Shown: piece by piece, positions 1-13,139 of the stretch
How positions within the stretch are numbered: position 1 is the stretch's first letter
How the letters are laid out: every line of letters begins with the position of its first letter
Source of the DNA: Lojkania enalia
Taxonomy: Eukaryota > Ascomycota > Dothideomycetes > Pleosporales
DNA length: 54,964 nucleotides
Assembly (NCBI GenBank): GCA_010094045.1
Contig: ML986814.1
Span: 10,902-65,865 of the forward strand
Direction of reading: 5' to 3'
Program-made: the position numbers and the translations under genes
The notes under the pieces: model-generated
The model's input: only the letters and a program-made list of their open reading frames with translations
Told to the model about the DNA's origin: nothing
The model's database searches: none

Positions 1-190
1 AATTCTATTAATACCTATAGACCTTATATAAAAGAATATAGAAGAACTACTAAGCTACTTATAAAGGAGTATACAACTATATATGGAAGGGAAAAGGGGT
101 AGAACTAGGGGTAGAATAAGATAAGCGAAAAGCTTTAAGATAAGGTTATATATAAAGCTTTTTATAGAACGATTTCTTTGCATTATTACA
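1..190 (-). repeat. LTR fragment of retrotransposon family G, cut by the window edge
   Basis: This is the reverse complement of the first 190 bases of the 279-bp LTR seen complete at 49328-49606 and 52825-53103. Its inner end reads TGTAATAATGC on the minus strand and lies at 190, so it begins with the canonical TG. The rest of the LTR lies outside the window. It is inserted in a pogo/Fot1-like DNA element (191-1012). It contains C-to-T type differences from the 52825 copy. Whether it is a solo LTR or part of a full element cannot be told here. Confidence 0.8.
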
Positions 191-1012
191 ATTACTAGTT
201 ATAATTACCTAATCGCCCGGTATATTATTACTCTTATACTAATAAGATAGGTAGTAGACGCCTTTAAAAATAATAAGTAGTAGGATTGCTTAGCTGATTA
301 TATTAATTGCTAAGATTATTATAGTCTATTTATAATCGTCCAGCTAGATAGCCTTTATACAATAATTCTCTAACCCTATAATAACTAGCTGAGCTGATAT
401 TTGGTCTATAATAAAGCCTGTCTTATTAAAATTATAGGTATCCTTATCTTAAATTCCGTACTTCCCCTTTATACCCTATAGAAGCTGGAACTACGCGTCT
501 ATAATTATTAGATCTTTATATAAAGCTTACTACTAATTATAAGAATAGTTTAATTAGGTTTTAAAGCGCTTAATATGCTATATAAAGTTTTAAGGCTAGT
601 AGATACTAACCTAGCTAGCGCCACGCTTAGCTAATAGTTTATTTACTATAGCTTATACGCCGTTAATCGTAGGCGGAAATCCTCGTAAATCCTGATTAAG
701 GATATAGCTAATAAGTACCTCCTCTTCAGTCTTTGTAAGCTTTTTTAAATTCGGCTTATAATTATATTATACAGCTATTCTAGCGCGTTAAAAGTAGAGA
801 GTACTTTAAGAGTAGTAAAAAGTTGTTACAGCGCTATTCTTGGTTAAAACTTAACCTCGATCGATAGCTAAGATTATAAGAATAATTTGTAATTCTTTAT
901 AGGTTGATTATATATTACTATATTAAGCTATTATACGTTAATCTAGGTAGGCCGTTAAAAGTTTAGTAAGATAATAGCTTACTTATACTAACAGCTCGCT
1001 TGTAAACTACGT
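191..1012 (-). mobile_element. Fot1/pogo-like DNA transposon, family H, truncated copy
   Basis: The right end carries the terminal inverted repeat that recurs, in opposite orientation, at 46513 and ends the copy at 49798 (shared core CGAGCTGTTAGTATAAGTAA on the minus strand). A TA target duplication follows at 1013-1014. The body is the reverse complement of 46513-47337 and resembles the minus-strand Fot1-type transposase of the element at 4120-5991. The left part is interrupted by the family G LTR. No open frame survives; stops are of the RIP type. It is inserted in the Copia-like element. Confidence 0.7.
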
Positions 1013-1499
1013 TAATATAATTAGTATTACTACTTTAGCTAATAGTAGAAGTATTTTATATATTATTAGCTATTACTATAATTACTAAATACTTCGTACT
1101 AATTAAATATTATTATACCCTTAAAGTAGTATTAATATAATAATTACTAGGATTCTAGAGATATTATAATAATATTAAATATGCTCGCACGATATTAGAG
1201 TATATAAAAACTATAATCTAGACTAGACAACTAATTAGTTATTAATAGTAAGATATCCTATTAGAGGATTTTTTAGTAGTAGCTAGTAGTATATTCTCGT
1301 ATAGAGGCGTACTTAGCACTTTCTTATTAACTATAATATTAAATCGCGCTACTACCTTATTAATAAATAAATCCTATAGTAGCTAGATCTTATACTACTA
1401 TATATTATATACGACTCGAACTTCTAGAAACTAATTTAGATCTTTAAAGAATTAAAGTTTATATTTATTACTTAATTATAATTTAAATTTCTACTTAAT

Positions 1500-1963
1500 A
1501 GAGATATTTAATAGATAAACTAGAATTATAATATTATTAATATAAAAGAAGATAATTAGTTTATTATTTATATATAAGTAAGATATTTCTAATACTATTT
1601 TAAAGTCTAATTACCTTAGAATTCTATCTAGCTTATAATACTAAAGTTTTAGAGCATCTTTAAAACTATATATAATTTTCTATAGTTATAGATATTTTCT
1701 ATATTTATATATAAAACCTTTTAGTATATAAATATATATTAACCTATCTAATTAGTAGTTAAGAAATATATTAATAATATTTAACTAGTATATATTAAGT
1801 TTAAAAGAAGTTGCAATTAATATTAGAAAGTAAAAGATTTATATAGCTAGTATAGTAGTATAAGTATCTCCTTATTAAGATTGTAAATTACTATATATAA
1901 CTAATCTAGCCTTAAATTTATATAGGAAACTGTTCTTATTAAATTTATATATAAATACCTATA
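1500..1963 (-). pseudogene. Copia reverse transcriptase fragment
   Basis: Read on the minus strand, this stretch resembles the conserved Copia segment LYG(L/F)KDA-x-x-LWY-x-KLD followed by FFYVDDII. Here the catalytic aspartates are both replaced by asparagine (GAT to AAT twice, a G-to-A change expected of RIP on the other strand) and valine by isoleucine. Several in-frame stops are CAA/CAG-to-TAA/TAG or TGG-to-TAG changes. It cannot encode an active polymerase. Confidence 0.65.
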
Positions 1964-3812
1964 ACGTATTCTACTATTAAAGTAACTAAACTATTAAAGT
2001 AGCTACTTTTTTTTAGCATAATAAATACTATATATAAAAAGTTAATTTACTTAATACTAATAAGAGATTCTATATATAATATACTTTTATCTAATTTAGA
2101 ATTTTCCCTACTATTCTTTTAATACGTACGAGCGTTATATCTAGTCTTACTATAGTTACTATAGTAGCGTTAAGCTGGTTGAGCCCTTTCTTAAGTATTA
2201 GTACTATAAGTTTTCTTAAAGGGCTAAGAGTCTATAGATACTTTAGCAGCTATATATAAAGATTCCTCGCTATATAATACTATACTATTATACTAAATAT
2301 ACTTTCTTTTATACGTTTTACACTTAGTTACTTCTTCTAATTATCTTTTAAGCTTAAAGTTATAAGCTTAAAGAAGCGTATTCTAATATAGTATTAACTT
2401 AGCACCTTTTATAAGCTGTAAAAATCCTTCTTACACCTCTTTTAATAATCGTATAAAGGACTTTCATATAAGTATTAATTATAACCCAAATTTATATATA
2501 TTACTTAGAGTTTTAAACTACTAGAAGTCTTCTTATAGAAGTAGTTTTAGTAGGGTATATAGTTATATATTAAAGCGATCTAATATAACCTATATATTTA
2601 GAAGAATAATTTCTATTAATTTAAAGGCCTTTTAATAGTTCTTATACGTAAACACGTTAAAAAACGTGTTTTTAAAGGCTAGAAAAAAGCCTTCTTTATT
2701 AATATAGTAGACGTATTAGCGCGCTAAGTCTTATATATACTATAAATATTTTAGCTTCAACAGTAAGAAGTAAACTATATTAAGAGGCTAAAATATATAT
2801 AATAAATAAGAAGGTATATAAAGTATTAGGATCTTTTATATAAGATAGTAATCCTTAAATTTCTAGTTAAGGTAGCTTTTATAGCTGTCTAAAATAAGTA
2901 GCCTATATAACTCTACTTAACGCATCTTTATATACTTATTAAAATACTTTAGCTACTTAAGACTAAGCGTATTATTTATCTAGCCGTTCTTAGAGACTAA
3001 AATTTTCCAATCGTATAGTATACCTACTTCTTTATACTATATAGAGATATAGACGCGTTCTTTATAGATAATAAATAGCGGGGTTATATACGTAGTAGTA
3101 TAAATACTCTAGATAATTATAATCTACTTATAATCGCCTAGCTATATAAAAGTAGGTTTTATACAACGTTCTAAACCTATAATAACCTTTATAATACTAA
3201 TAATATTTATCTAAAAGCCTGTCTTATTAAAGTTGTAGATATTATTATTATATATACTATATTTCGCAATTATATCCTATATAAACTTAAACTATATATT
3301 AATAATATCTAAATTTTCTTATTTTATTCTTTAGTAATTCTTTACTTAATTAAAGGCTATTTTAAACTTATTTATACGCGCTATAAATTGTTTAAGCTAA
3401 TTCTTTCCTATAGATATTCTACTATATACGCCTAATAGTTTATCTACTATATCTACTATCTTATATAGCTGGGGCGTAAATCCTTATAAATTAAGGTTAA
3501 AAATATATTATACGATTATTTATTCTTCGGTTACTATAAGCTTCTAGTAATTTAGTTATATATAAGGGTAAAATGCGATTCTATAAAGTCGAGTAGAGAG
3601 TTGTTAATATTATACGTTAAAAGCTATAGCAGCGCGTTATACGCTCTTAAACTAGCCTAATTTATACGCTTATAAGGTAAGCTTAATTCTACCTTCTTAT
3701 TAAATTAATAGAAGGTTATATTATAGATTTATTATAGTTCGTATATAGTATTTATAATACTAAGAAAAAGTAGCCGCTTTAATAGTTTAGCCGCTTCGAT
3801 AGTAGAATACGT
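1964..3812 (-). mobile_element. Pogo-like DNA transposon, subfamily A, uninterrupted copy P1
   Basis: The element is 1,849 bp and flanked by TA at 1962-1963 and 3813-3814. Terminal inverted repeats of about 55 bp start ACGTATTCTACTATTAAAG and end with the complement, each with two copies of a CTATTAAAGT-like motif and then a CTTTTTCTTAG-like motif. The transposase reads on the minus strand and matches, with stops, the frame in the element at 21143-22991. Near 3225-3256 it encodes AKYSIYNNNIYNFNKTGF, the segment around the first catalytic Asp (here Asn). This copy shows the uninterrupted target site (TA at 3255-3256) that is occupied in three sibling copies. It is inserted in the Copia-like element. 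Confidence 0.85.
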
Positions 3813-4119
3813 TATTATTAGAAGAATTTTAGTAGAGTTTTAGAGGATTATTACCTTTTACTAAATATTTATATCCTCCTACTTCTATAACTTAGTATAA
3901 TAGGTCTTATAAAAGCTAATACTAAAGAAATAATTCTTTAGATTCTTATAGTACTTTAATTCTAGTAGAAGCTAATTATAATAATATTTTCTAATAGTAT
4001 AAGTTTCCTTTATATAATTTACTAGTATTAGCTTACTATTAGATAGTACTATAAAGGTTGTAAAGTATAATTAAAACGGCCTATAGCTATATAAAAATCT
4101 ACCTCTCTAAATTATATTA

Positions 4120-5991
4120 ACGTATAGTACAAGCGAGCTGATCACCCAAGCGAGCTGATTATAATGCTAAGACTATACTAAAATCGCGACTACTTTTCGC
4201 AAAATATTATACTTTCTTATATTCTATCGTACTATATAGTATAGTAGCCTATTCTTCTATATCTATAGTATTATTTTTACACGTCCGCGAGTTATGCCTA
4301 GCCTCGCCGTACTACCTGTAGCGCCTTTAAGTCGGCTGGCCTCTATTAACGCGCGCCTTCTTCCTACCCTTCTTCCTATTAGTACGAGCGCTAAACTCTT
4401 TTAGAGTAGTTAATCGAGCGCCTTCTTCAATTATTAGGTTGCCTTTCTTCTATACACACTTTCTTTTATGCGATCGACGTTGTATAGCGGCCTTATTAGC
4501 TGCTTAAAGCTCAGCAACCTGAGCGCGTAATAGTACGTTTTTATATATTATATACGCAGCACCCTTTATAAACTATTTAAACGCCTCTACTATTAAAGTA
4601 GGCGAGCTATCTAGATGCTTTTAAACTCTTAATTGAACGTATGCAGATTAAAACCTAAATTTAATAGGATTACTTGGTATTTTTAACTCCTAAAGGGTAT
4701 CTTCGACTGTAGGGGGTATTAGCGTATATAGTCGAACTTCGAGCTTCGATAGTACTATATCTGGGTCGAATAGAACTAGGCCAGCGCCTCGAAAGCTACT
4801 TAGGATATTACTCTTCGTAATTACTACGTTAAAAGCTGCTTTAAAGCAGGGTAAGAACTCGATTTTTATAATATAGTTAATATAACCGCGTATTAGCTGC
4901 TCAACTTAGCGCCCGTACGCAGTCTTTAAAGGCGAGAAATAACCTACATCTAGTAGCTACAGTAGGTGCGACAAATGTAGAGGTATATAGAGAGTAATAA
5001 TATTCTTTTCCTCGTAGAGCTGCCTGAATTCAAGCAAGTCGTGGCTCTTATAGCCGTCGAGAATTAGTAATCGATGTATACTAATAGTACGATCCTTTAT
5101 ATACGTGTTAAAGTGCTTTAACTACTTAATACTAATATTATTTATTATCCAGCCGTTATTAGTAACCTATATAGCCTAGGTTGGTGGAATATCGTCTTCT
5201 TTATACTATATAGAGAGGTAGTAGGTGCCTGTAAAGATAATAAAAGGTGGTATTACCTATTCTATTACGTTAATGCCCTAGATGACTGTAGTCTACTCGC
5301 AATTATCTGGCTGGAGCTGCTTTAGTCGATTCTGTCTCTTAGAGCCAGTAACTACTGCTCCTGTTAATATTACGCCTATTATAAAGCCTGATTTATTAAA
5401 GTTGTACGTATCTTTATCAACGATACTATACTTAGCCTTTATATTCTGTATAAGGCAGAACTAGCCTCTTATAACCTTAGGATCCTCGCATTTAGCTCTT
5501 AAATAGTCGTACTTTCGATTAAATTTAACCTTAAGCTTAGGCGTACGTTTAATAAAGTTCTCTACCTAGTTCTTTCTAACCTGGCTAGCAGAGCGCGCAG
5601 CTAGCAGTAAATTAGCTATATCTTAAACAGCAGCAAGCCGCGGCAGAAATCCTCTTATATCTAGATCTAGTATATACTAAACAATCACCTACTCCTCAGT
5701 CTTACTGAACTTTATTAAATTAGGCCGGCAATCGTGTCGTAGAGCTGTTCCTCGCCTTTGTATACTAAGTATACTTTAGGAGATATTATAGATTGATGCA
5801 ACGCGACGCATAGTTAGTATCGCGTCTTATTAAAGAGCTTAGAGTATAAGCTGTATTCTAGCTTCTTTCTAAATTGATTCTATAGTTGTTAGTTGTAGTA
5901 TAATACTGTAAAGTATAATTATCGCGATTTTAGTAGGGTCTTAGCATCATAATCAGCTCGCTTAGGTGATCAGCTCACTTGTGCTGTACGT
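4120..5991 (-). mobile_element. Fot1-like DNA transposon, family F (1,872 bp)
   Basis: Flanked by TA at 4118-4119 and 5992-5993. Inverted repeats of about 70 bp begin ACGTATAGTACAAGCGAGC at the left and end in the near-complement at 5991; each holds two CAAGCGAGCTGAT-like motifs. The minus strand encodes a recognisable Fot1-type transposase between about 5460 and 4690, with the blocks FNKSGFIIGVI, GAVVTGSKR, LLILDGYKSH and LLQLLDVGYFSPLK. These match the DDE domain around the first Asp (D to N here), the second Asp (LLILDG) and the PLD-GCFSPLK block. Stops are the RIP type. It is more GC-rich than its neighbours, so it is younger or less heavily mutated. It splits the Copia-like element. Confidence 0.85.
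4690..5470 (-). pseudogene. Fot1-family transposase (DDE domain), stop-broken
   Basis: The minus-strand reading holds the catalytic core of a pogo/Fot1 transposase. In order it shows the NFNKSGF segment (family YNFDE-GF), an indel-free middle ending in IPPFIIFTGTYYLS, the LLILDGYKSH segment with its Asp intact, and HLLQLLDVGYFSPLK. In-frame stops replace Trp and Gln codons. The protein would extend beyond both limits given; the N-terminal CENP-B-like helix-turn-helix part was not delimited. It is inactive as it stands. Confidence 0.75.
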
Positions 5992-8900
5992 TATCTCTTA
6001 ATACTTAACTACTAATTTCTTTCTTCTATAAGGTATTATTTATTCTTTTTAAAGGTATAGAAGTATAAGAAGATAATAGTTACTATTTTTATAGTAAATT
6101 ATTGCTAAACGTAGTATCCTTACTATTTACTAGTAATATTATAGGGGTATCCTAATTCCTTAGTACTAGCGCTAGTATTAATTCTAGTATTAGAAGTCTC
6201 TAATTCCTAGTAATATCGTCGATTTATTCTTTAAAAATAGTATTCTTCTACTAATAGGTCTTCTTACTAATTAAATTGCCTACTAACTTAATAGAGATAT
6301 CTTAATTAGATAGTTAATCTTTATAGATTACTTCTGTAACTTTAATTATTTTATTATTACTACTATTAATAAAACTTTTAATATTATTAATTTAAAAAAG
6401 AAACTTCTCTAAAAATTCTTTTAGTAGATATTCCTCCTTCTTACTAGATATAATATTACTAAATATAACGTCTCTAGTATTAAATATCTATTTTAGTTTT
6501 AGAATTAGTACTTAGTATATATTCGTACTTCTATATTATAAGAGTTTTCTAATTAGTGCTTATAATACTAGTTTATCGCTTTTTAATAGAGTTTTATCTA
6601 AAATATACGCTCGCGATCCTATAACCTAAAGGTAAGTAAGAGATAGTTTATAGCTAAAAACAGCCTTATATAGGGTTTTAAATCGAAGGCTTATAATTAG
6701 TATTTTATTAAGTAGGTATATTACTATATATGCTAATTCGCTAGTATATTTATTAAAGATATTACTTTCTATTATAAGAGTACGCGTGCGGGTTATAATT
6801 TAATATCCTACTCGCTCTACTAGACTATTCTACTTAGGTATATAAGACGCGCGAGCTTTAATTATAATTCTTTAATTAAGTAATACTTCTATAAGTTTTA
6901 AGAAACTTAAGTTATTATTTATATAGATATATACGATCTTTCTTTTATACTATTATTTAATTTTTACTAATAGTATTTTAAAGGCTTTTATAAGAGTAGA
7001 TTTTAACCGATTATATATTATAAATCTCTTATACTACTAGAATATCTGATTAACTATATAAAATAGGTATCTCTTACTATTATAGTACCTTTTATAGTTC
7101 TTTTAAAGTTGTATAATATTAATCGCAATTCTCTTAAATAGTTTAATAGCTAGGTAAAGTTAATTATACTAGTTAATCTACTATAATAACTTCGCTTATA
7201 TATATATCTAGTAATCTTACTATACTAGTATTTCTTAATCGCTTAACTAGATACCCTTAGTTACTTAAGGTAGGGCTAATACTAAATCTCTATCTAAGTA
7301 GCCTAATAATTAGTATACTTCAGCTAAAAAAATAATTTATATTAGTTACTAGCGATAGAAAAGCTTTTTCTTAATTACTATAACTATCTTATATCCGGAA
7401 AGTAAATTAAGTAGAAGCTTTTTTACTAGATCTATATCTAGTAGCTAGTAGCTATTAAATAATTCTAAATAATAAATAATATTATAGTAATTATACTAGT
7501 AAAGATAATCTCTATCTAAGTAAAACTAAATACTCTATTCTCTATTTCTAATTAGGGCTATTATATTAGTTAATAACTAAGGGATATAAGTAACATCTAT
7601 TAGTTTAATATTCCTTAGACTTGTAAAAGAATTAATTATAATTATAATAGTACTCTATTTTAATATAGAGTATATACTACCTCTTATAGTAATTTTATCT
7701 TTAGAATTTACTATCCGAGTAGTTTACTAACTAAAAGTCTTAGAGTTATATATATAGATATTAGAACTTAGATTAAATATCTACTAATTTAGAATACTAG
7801 TATCTTCTTTCTTAAGGGTAGTACTTACTAAAAAATTGCCTCTTTAAATTATCTAGGTATTTCCCTAGAGGCTAGTAGCTTTTATAGAGGTTTTACTATT
7901 AAACGAGGATTTTAACTTTTTATATTTTTCTATATTTATCTTTAGAGTATTCTTTTTTACCTAGTTATTCTTATTTAAGATATTATCTTAGGCTTTTAGT
8001 ATTTCTTAATCTAGTACCTAGTTTAGTAGCCTAATTAATTTGTTTACGTACTCGCAATTACTCTAAAAGTACTACTTCTTATAGAAGTAGAGGAGTAGAG
8101 TACGTAATTATAAACTAGATTTTTTTTAAAACTACTATATAATACTATTAGAATTTACTTAAAGAATTAATAGACGTTGTAAAGCTATAAATAAGTTAAG
8201 CGCCTTCTATAGATTAAAATATCTATAGTAATTAGTATATTAGTATACCAATTATTTAATTATAAGAATCGGTTGATTAATTCTATCTAGCTTATTTTTA
8301 GCGTTGATTAGTACTATATAGATTAGTACTTATACCTTATCTTTCTTAGTAACTGTTAGAAGAAAATCCTTTTCTACTCTAAGGCTCTAAACTTCTACTA
8401 AGTTAGTAGCTTTAGTATAATAAATTATCTAATTCTACTAATTTAGCTACTTTTCTACTTCTCTATTAGTTAAGTACTTAAAGAGAACTTAATATTTCTT
8501 CTAGATTAGTTACTCTCTCGACTTAATAGTAGGCGCTAACTTTTCCTATAAGATTCTAAGAATCTTATAACTAGTTATATTATTATTAAATATTACTTTA
8601 TATTAAGATAATATCGTTGTTAAAATATTACTATATATAATATAGAGAGTATTATTAATCTTAATCTAATCCTTCCTTTATTAATTATATTAGTTTCTTA
8701 CCTAGTTCTAATCTATTATTTATATTAAGGTTATCTCTTTATATATAACTCTATTAGAGGAGTATCTTTCTATTTCCCCTTCTAGATTTATTTTTAGGGT
8801 CTGGAACTTATCTATATTAGGAAGGGGAAGTTCTAGCCTATAGATTTTAACTTTTTTAAGAGGTACGCTTAGATCTAAATATTCTTATACTCTTAACCTA

Positions 8901-9047
8901 CTAGCTGTTAGTTTATACTACTTAAGCTAATCCTCCTAATCGCTAGAAGTACTAAATATCTTCTTCTTAAATATAGCTATAGAGGAGTATACAACCGTTA
9001 TAATATTAGAAATATACTAGAATATATTAATACTAGAGAATAAAATA

Positions 9048-9180
9048 GCTTTAAACACGATACAGCGTATTAATAGACTTATAAAGTATAGAATCTATAT
9101 ATAATACTAAAAGAATAGCTTTAAACGTAATATAGTACGTTAATAAGTTTATAAAGTATAGAATTTATATATAATTCTAA
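9048..9180. repeat. Two tandem copies of a ~65-bp unit
   Basis: The segment AATAGCTTTAAACACGATAC followed by a TTATAAAGTATAGAAT stretch is repeated head to tail from about 9113, with C/T and G/A differences between copies. It lies near the upstream end of the Copia-like element, possibly in or near its 5' LTR/leader. Function is unknown. Confidence 0.6.
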
Positions 9181-9650
9181 TAGCTAAGTATCTAAAGATC
9201 GTTGGTAAACGATAAAGATAATAATATTATATTATTATAATACTAAATAAAAAGGTATAATATTAATTATAATATATATATAAAAAGGTTAAGTTGTAGT
9301 TATTTTAGTATAGTAACTAAGCTTATAACTATAGTAAGAGGCGAATCTTATCTTAGGGAGGGAGATAAGAAGCTAAACTAGTTAATTAAAGATAGCTAGC
9401 GGGCTATATTTATATATATAAAAAAGGGGTATATTAGCTAATATCTAGTATAATATCCGGTGTAATATTATACGTAATATCGTATATTAATATCTAATAC
9501 AGCTCGGTAGACTAGCTAAAAATCCCTATAATATATAAAGCTTAGAATTTTTTATATAAGGTAGTAATCTTTAAATTTTTAGTTAAGGTAGCTTTTATAA
9601 CTATTTAAAATAAGTAGTTTATATAATTCTACCTAACGTATCTTTATATA

Positions 9651-11474
9651 ATATAAGTAGTAAGCGAGTATATTAGGTAAGTAAGCGTGCCGCCTTACTA
9701 ACTTTATATAATATTCTACCTTCTAATAATAATAGCTTAATTTATAAATACCTAATCCAGCTATAATAAAGTAGATATTTCTCTAGCTATCTTAGCTATT
9801 AATAATAAGTAACTTTAAAGTAAAAGACGCGCTACTTCTATATATAATATCTCCTAAAGAATAATATATCGATAATATAACGGAATTACTATATAATATA
9901 ATTATAAGCTAAATTCGAAGAAACTTACTAAACTAGAAAAGGAGGCTATTATTATATATATACTTAACCTAGATTTACGAGGATTTATACCCTCTTTAGA
10001 TACTATATAAGATATAGTAGATAAGCTGCTTACTAAACGCAGCGCTAGATAGGTTAGCTAAAAATAGTCTAGAAACTTTATTAAACGAATAAATAATCTT
10101 AAAATATAATTTAATCGACTATATAATTATTAGAAAACTTTATATAAAAATCCTAAGATTATTAGAATCTAGTTTAAACTTATAGCGCGTATAAAAGTTA
10201 TATATAGTATCTATAATAAGAATATTTACAATTTTAATAAAGCTAGCTTTATAATAGGTAAGATATTATCTAAGCTAGTTATTACTAGCTTAGAAAAACG
10301 TAGTCGGCTAAAAGCTATATAGCTAGAGAATTATAAGTAGGTTATAATAATCTAGAGAATTAATACTACTAGGTAGACAATTCTACCTTTTATTACCTTT
10401 ACTAGCTAATATTACCTTTCTATCTAGTATAAGGATAATAATATACCTAAGAATTAGGCTATTAGACTAAATAATAATAGATAGATAACTAATAATTTTA
10501 GAATTAAGTAGCTAAAGTACTTTATTATATATATAAAGGACTATTAAGTAGGCGTATAATAACTACTTATTCTTAATAGCTATAAGAGCTATAACTCGCT
10601 TAAATTCTAGGCAATCTATAAGAAGAATAAAATCTATACTCTCTATATACTATTATACTTATTATACCTCTTATAGCCTCTTAATATAGGTTACTTCTTA
10701 CCGTTAAAATAAGCGTATAGTAGTTAGATTAAGAGCCTAATCTACGACTATATTAATTATATTATAAAACTTAAGTTCCTTTTAACTTTCTATACTACCT
10801 ACTAGTAATTAATTATAAAGGATAATATCCGCGTAAGCTTTTAAGAGGCTAGTTTAATCTTATATAATCTAAAAGTAGTAATATTAAAGCTTAATATAAA
10901 GTTTTATATACTAATACTACCTACGCTAGAAATTCTTATATAGAAAGCTAAAATACTAAATAACTAGCGCGAATTAGAAGCTTAATTAATATTAATTTAC
11001 GATTAGATTTAAAGATATAAAAGCTTATTACCTACTTCTATTATTATAGTAATTAATTAGCTTAAAAAAGGTGCTAAGATAATACTTTATTTAGCTATAT
11101 TACTAAAGAGTTAAGTTACTAGTCTTAAGAAAGTAAATAAGGCTACTATAATACGTAAATAGTATAAAAAGAAGTAGATTTAGAAGTAAAGCACCTTATT
11201 AAAAGTAGAAGAAGAGGAGACTATTACTTAAATAGCGGTTAAATAGTAGTTAGAGGGTAAAATATATTAAAGTAAGGCGTAATTAGGTATAAGTTAGTAG
11301 GCTTCTATATATTATAGTTACTATAGAAAGACTAGGTATAACTTATATATATATAAGAATATATATTATATTTATAGTATTTTAATATATTGTAAAAATA
11401 TATCGCTAGAATAGTTAAAAAAGTTAATAAAGTAGCGCGCTCGCTTACCTAGCATGCTTACTTACTACTTATAT
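9651..11474 (+). mobile_element. Pogo/Fot1-like DNA transposon, family E (1,824 bp)
   Basis: Flanked by TA at 9649-9650 and 11475-11476, inside pogo copy C at a site that reads CTTTATATACTTATT in P1. Inverted repeats begin ATATAAGTAGTAAGCGAG and end CTTACTTACTACTTATAT, with internal GCGAGxATAxTAGGTAAG-type motifs. The plus strand has a transposase remnant; around 10.66-10.80 kb it reads PLNIGYFLPLK then a YINYIIKLKFLLTF segment, matching the DDE-domain block LQPLDVGCFSPLK...INHITKLEFL. Many stops of the RIP type. A 3'-terminal fragment of the same family lies near 33,555-33,667. Confidence 0.8.
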
Positions 11475-13139
11475 TACTTATTAAAGTACTTTAACTACTT
11501 AAAACTAAATATATTAATTATCTAGCTGTTTTTAGAAACTAAAATTTTCTAATTATATAATATATCTACTTCTTTATATTATATAGAAATATAGATATAT
11601 CTTTTATAAATAATAAATAATAGAGTTATATATATAGTAGCTATTATAAGAGACTATAAGTAGGGATAATAAGGTTTATTAACGCTTAGTATTATATACT
11701 ATATATAGATCTTAGGTATTATATAAAAAGATAGCTAAGGAGTAAGCTATATATAAAATAAGTAAAAAGATAAAAGAGAAGAAGATATATATATAGAAGT
11801 AAGCGTACTATATATAGGTATTAGGAGAAATATAAAGATACCGTAATAGTACCCCCCTTTAAAAAGTAGCTACAATTAATAATTATAGCTATAATATAGG
11901 GATCTAGTATAACTAGCTATCTATTTTATACGGGATAGATATATTATATTTATTAGGAGGAGCTGCGGTTTAACTTAACTATAGTCCTTAATCTAATAAT
12001 ACCTAGATCTATAATTATAGTAGAGGTTATAATTATAGTAGTAATAGTAGTAGACTAATAATATAAAAGAAGAATATAATCTTATATAGGTATTACTAAT
12101 ATCTATACGCTTAGGAGAAGAAGATTTAACTAGCTAAGTGTTAGTTTAAGAGAACTATTTCTAGCTAGCTAGCTAGTATCTAATATAATAATTAATATAC
12201 TAAATAAGTTTAATATAGTTATTATATTACTAATAGAATAAGGAATTATTTAACTCTTTAAAGAGTTAGTAGAAAGAGAAGTAGAGACTATAGTAGAGAG
12301 AGGAGATTTAAGATATATTAGACTATAATTAGGTATCTACCTTATATAAGAAATACTTAAAACGAGTAAGATATATAAGAAGTAACTTATTATCCTTCTA
12401 ATATACTAATATAAAATATTAAACTATCTTCTATTTCTTATATAAATTATAATAGAAGTAGTAGAAGAATAAAAAGATTATCTTAGGATTCTAGAACTAG
12501 CTATTTTTAGTAGTCTAGTAAAGGTATAATATTAATATCTACTATAGCTATTTAAGTTAGTTTTAGATATAGTTAAATATATTAGCTCTATTAAACTAGT
12601 CTAAATAGAACTTAGCTTTAATAGATAGAAGTTATATATAAAGCGTATATAGTTTACTGTTAAAATATAAGAGGTTTAAGAACTAAGAATAAGAGGTAGT
12701 AGAGAATTAGAGCTAGAAGATAATAGTATATACTAAGTCGAGATTAGATTAAAGCTACTAGATTTTAGATTACTAGTTCTAAAGCTTCTACTACAGCTAT
12801 TATACGAGTAGTAGAATAGCTGTTAGACTAGTATTCTAGCTAAATATTACTAGAAAGGAAGAAAAATCCGGACGGAGAATAATAAAGATCTTTATCTAGA
12901 GATCTATAGTAGCTATTCAGCTACTATTACTATATAATTAGGCGAGCTATTCTAATATTATAAGAAGCTATAAATAAAAATAATAAGATTTATTAACGTT
13001 TAGTATTATATACTATATATAGATCTTAAGTATTATATAAAAGGATAGCTAAAGAGTAAGCTATATATAAAGTAAGTAGAAAGATAAGAGGAAAGAAGAA
13101 AGTATATATATAGAAGTAAGCGCGCTATATATAGGTATT

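Larger units (their letters stand above)
1015..9526 (-). mobile_element. Copia-type LTR retrotransposon, RIP-inactivated and split by two DNA transposons
   Basis: Minus-strand coding remnants run from about 9.0 kb down to 1.0 kb in the order integrase, linker, reverse transcriptase, which is the Ty1/Copia order. The pieces are 1015-1963, 3815-4119 and roughly 5994-9526, separated by pogo copy P1 and Fot1-like element F. Net length is about 4.8 kb, usual for Copia. Key residues are at 1631-1668 (a YGFKDALKLWYYKLD-like reading, with a stop in place of W) and 1533-1544, where the YVDD box reads Y-I-N-N. An integrase-like stretch lies near 8.1-8.5 kb and an integrase/RT linker (TIFKEQIDDI reading) near 6.2 kb. 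LTRs were not delimited. A purine run GGGAGGGAGATAAGAAG lies near 9.36 kb. The left boundary with pogo fragment C near 9526 is approximate. Confidence 0.6.

Noticed and set aside
5282..5464. A 60-codon plus-strand open frame
   Set aside because: It is antisense to the Fot1-type transposase of element F, which reads clearly on the minus strand.
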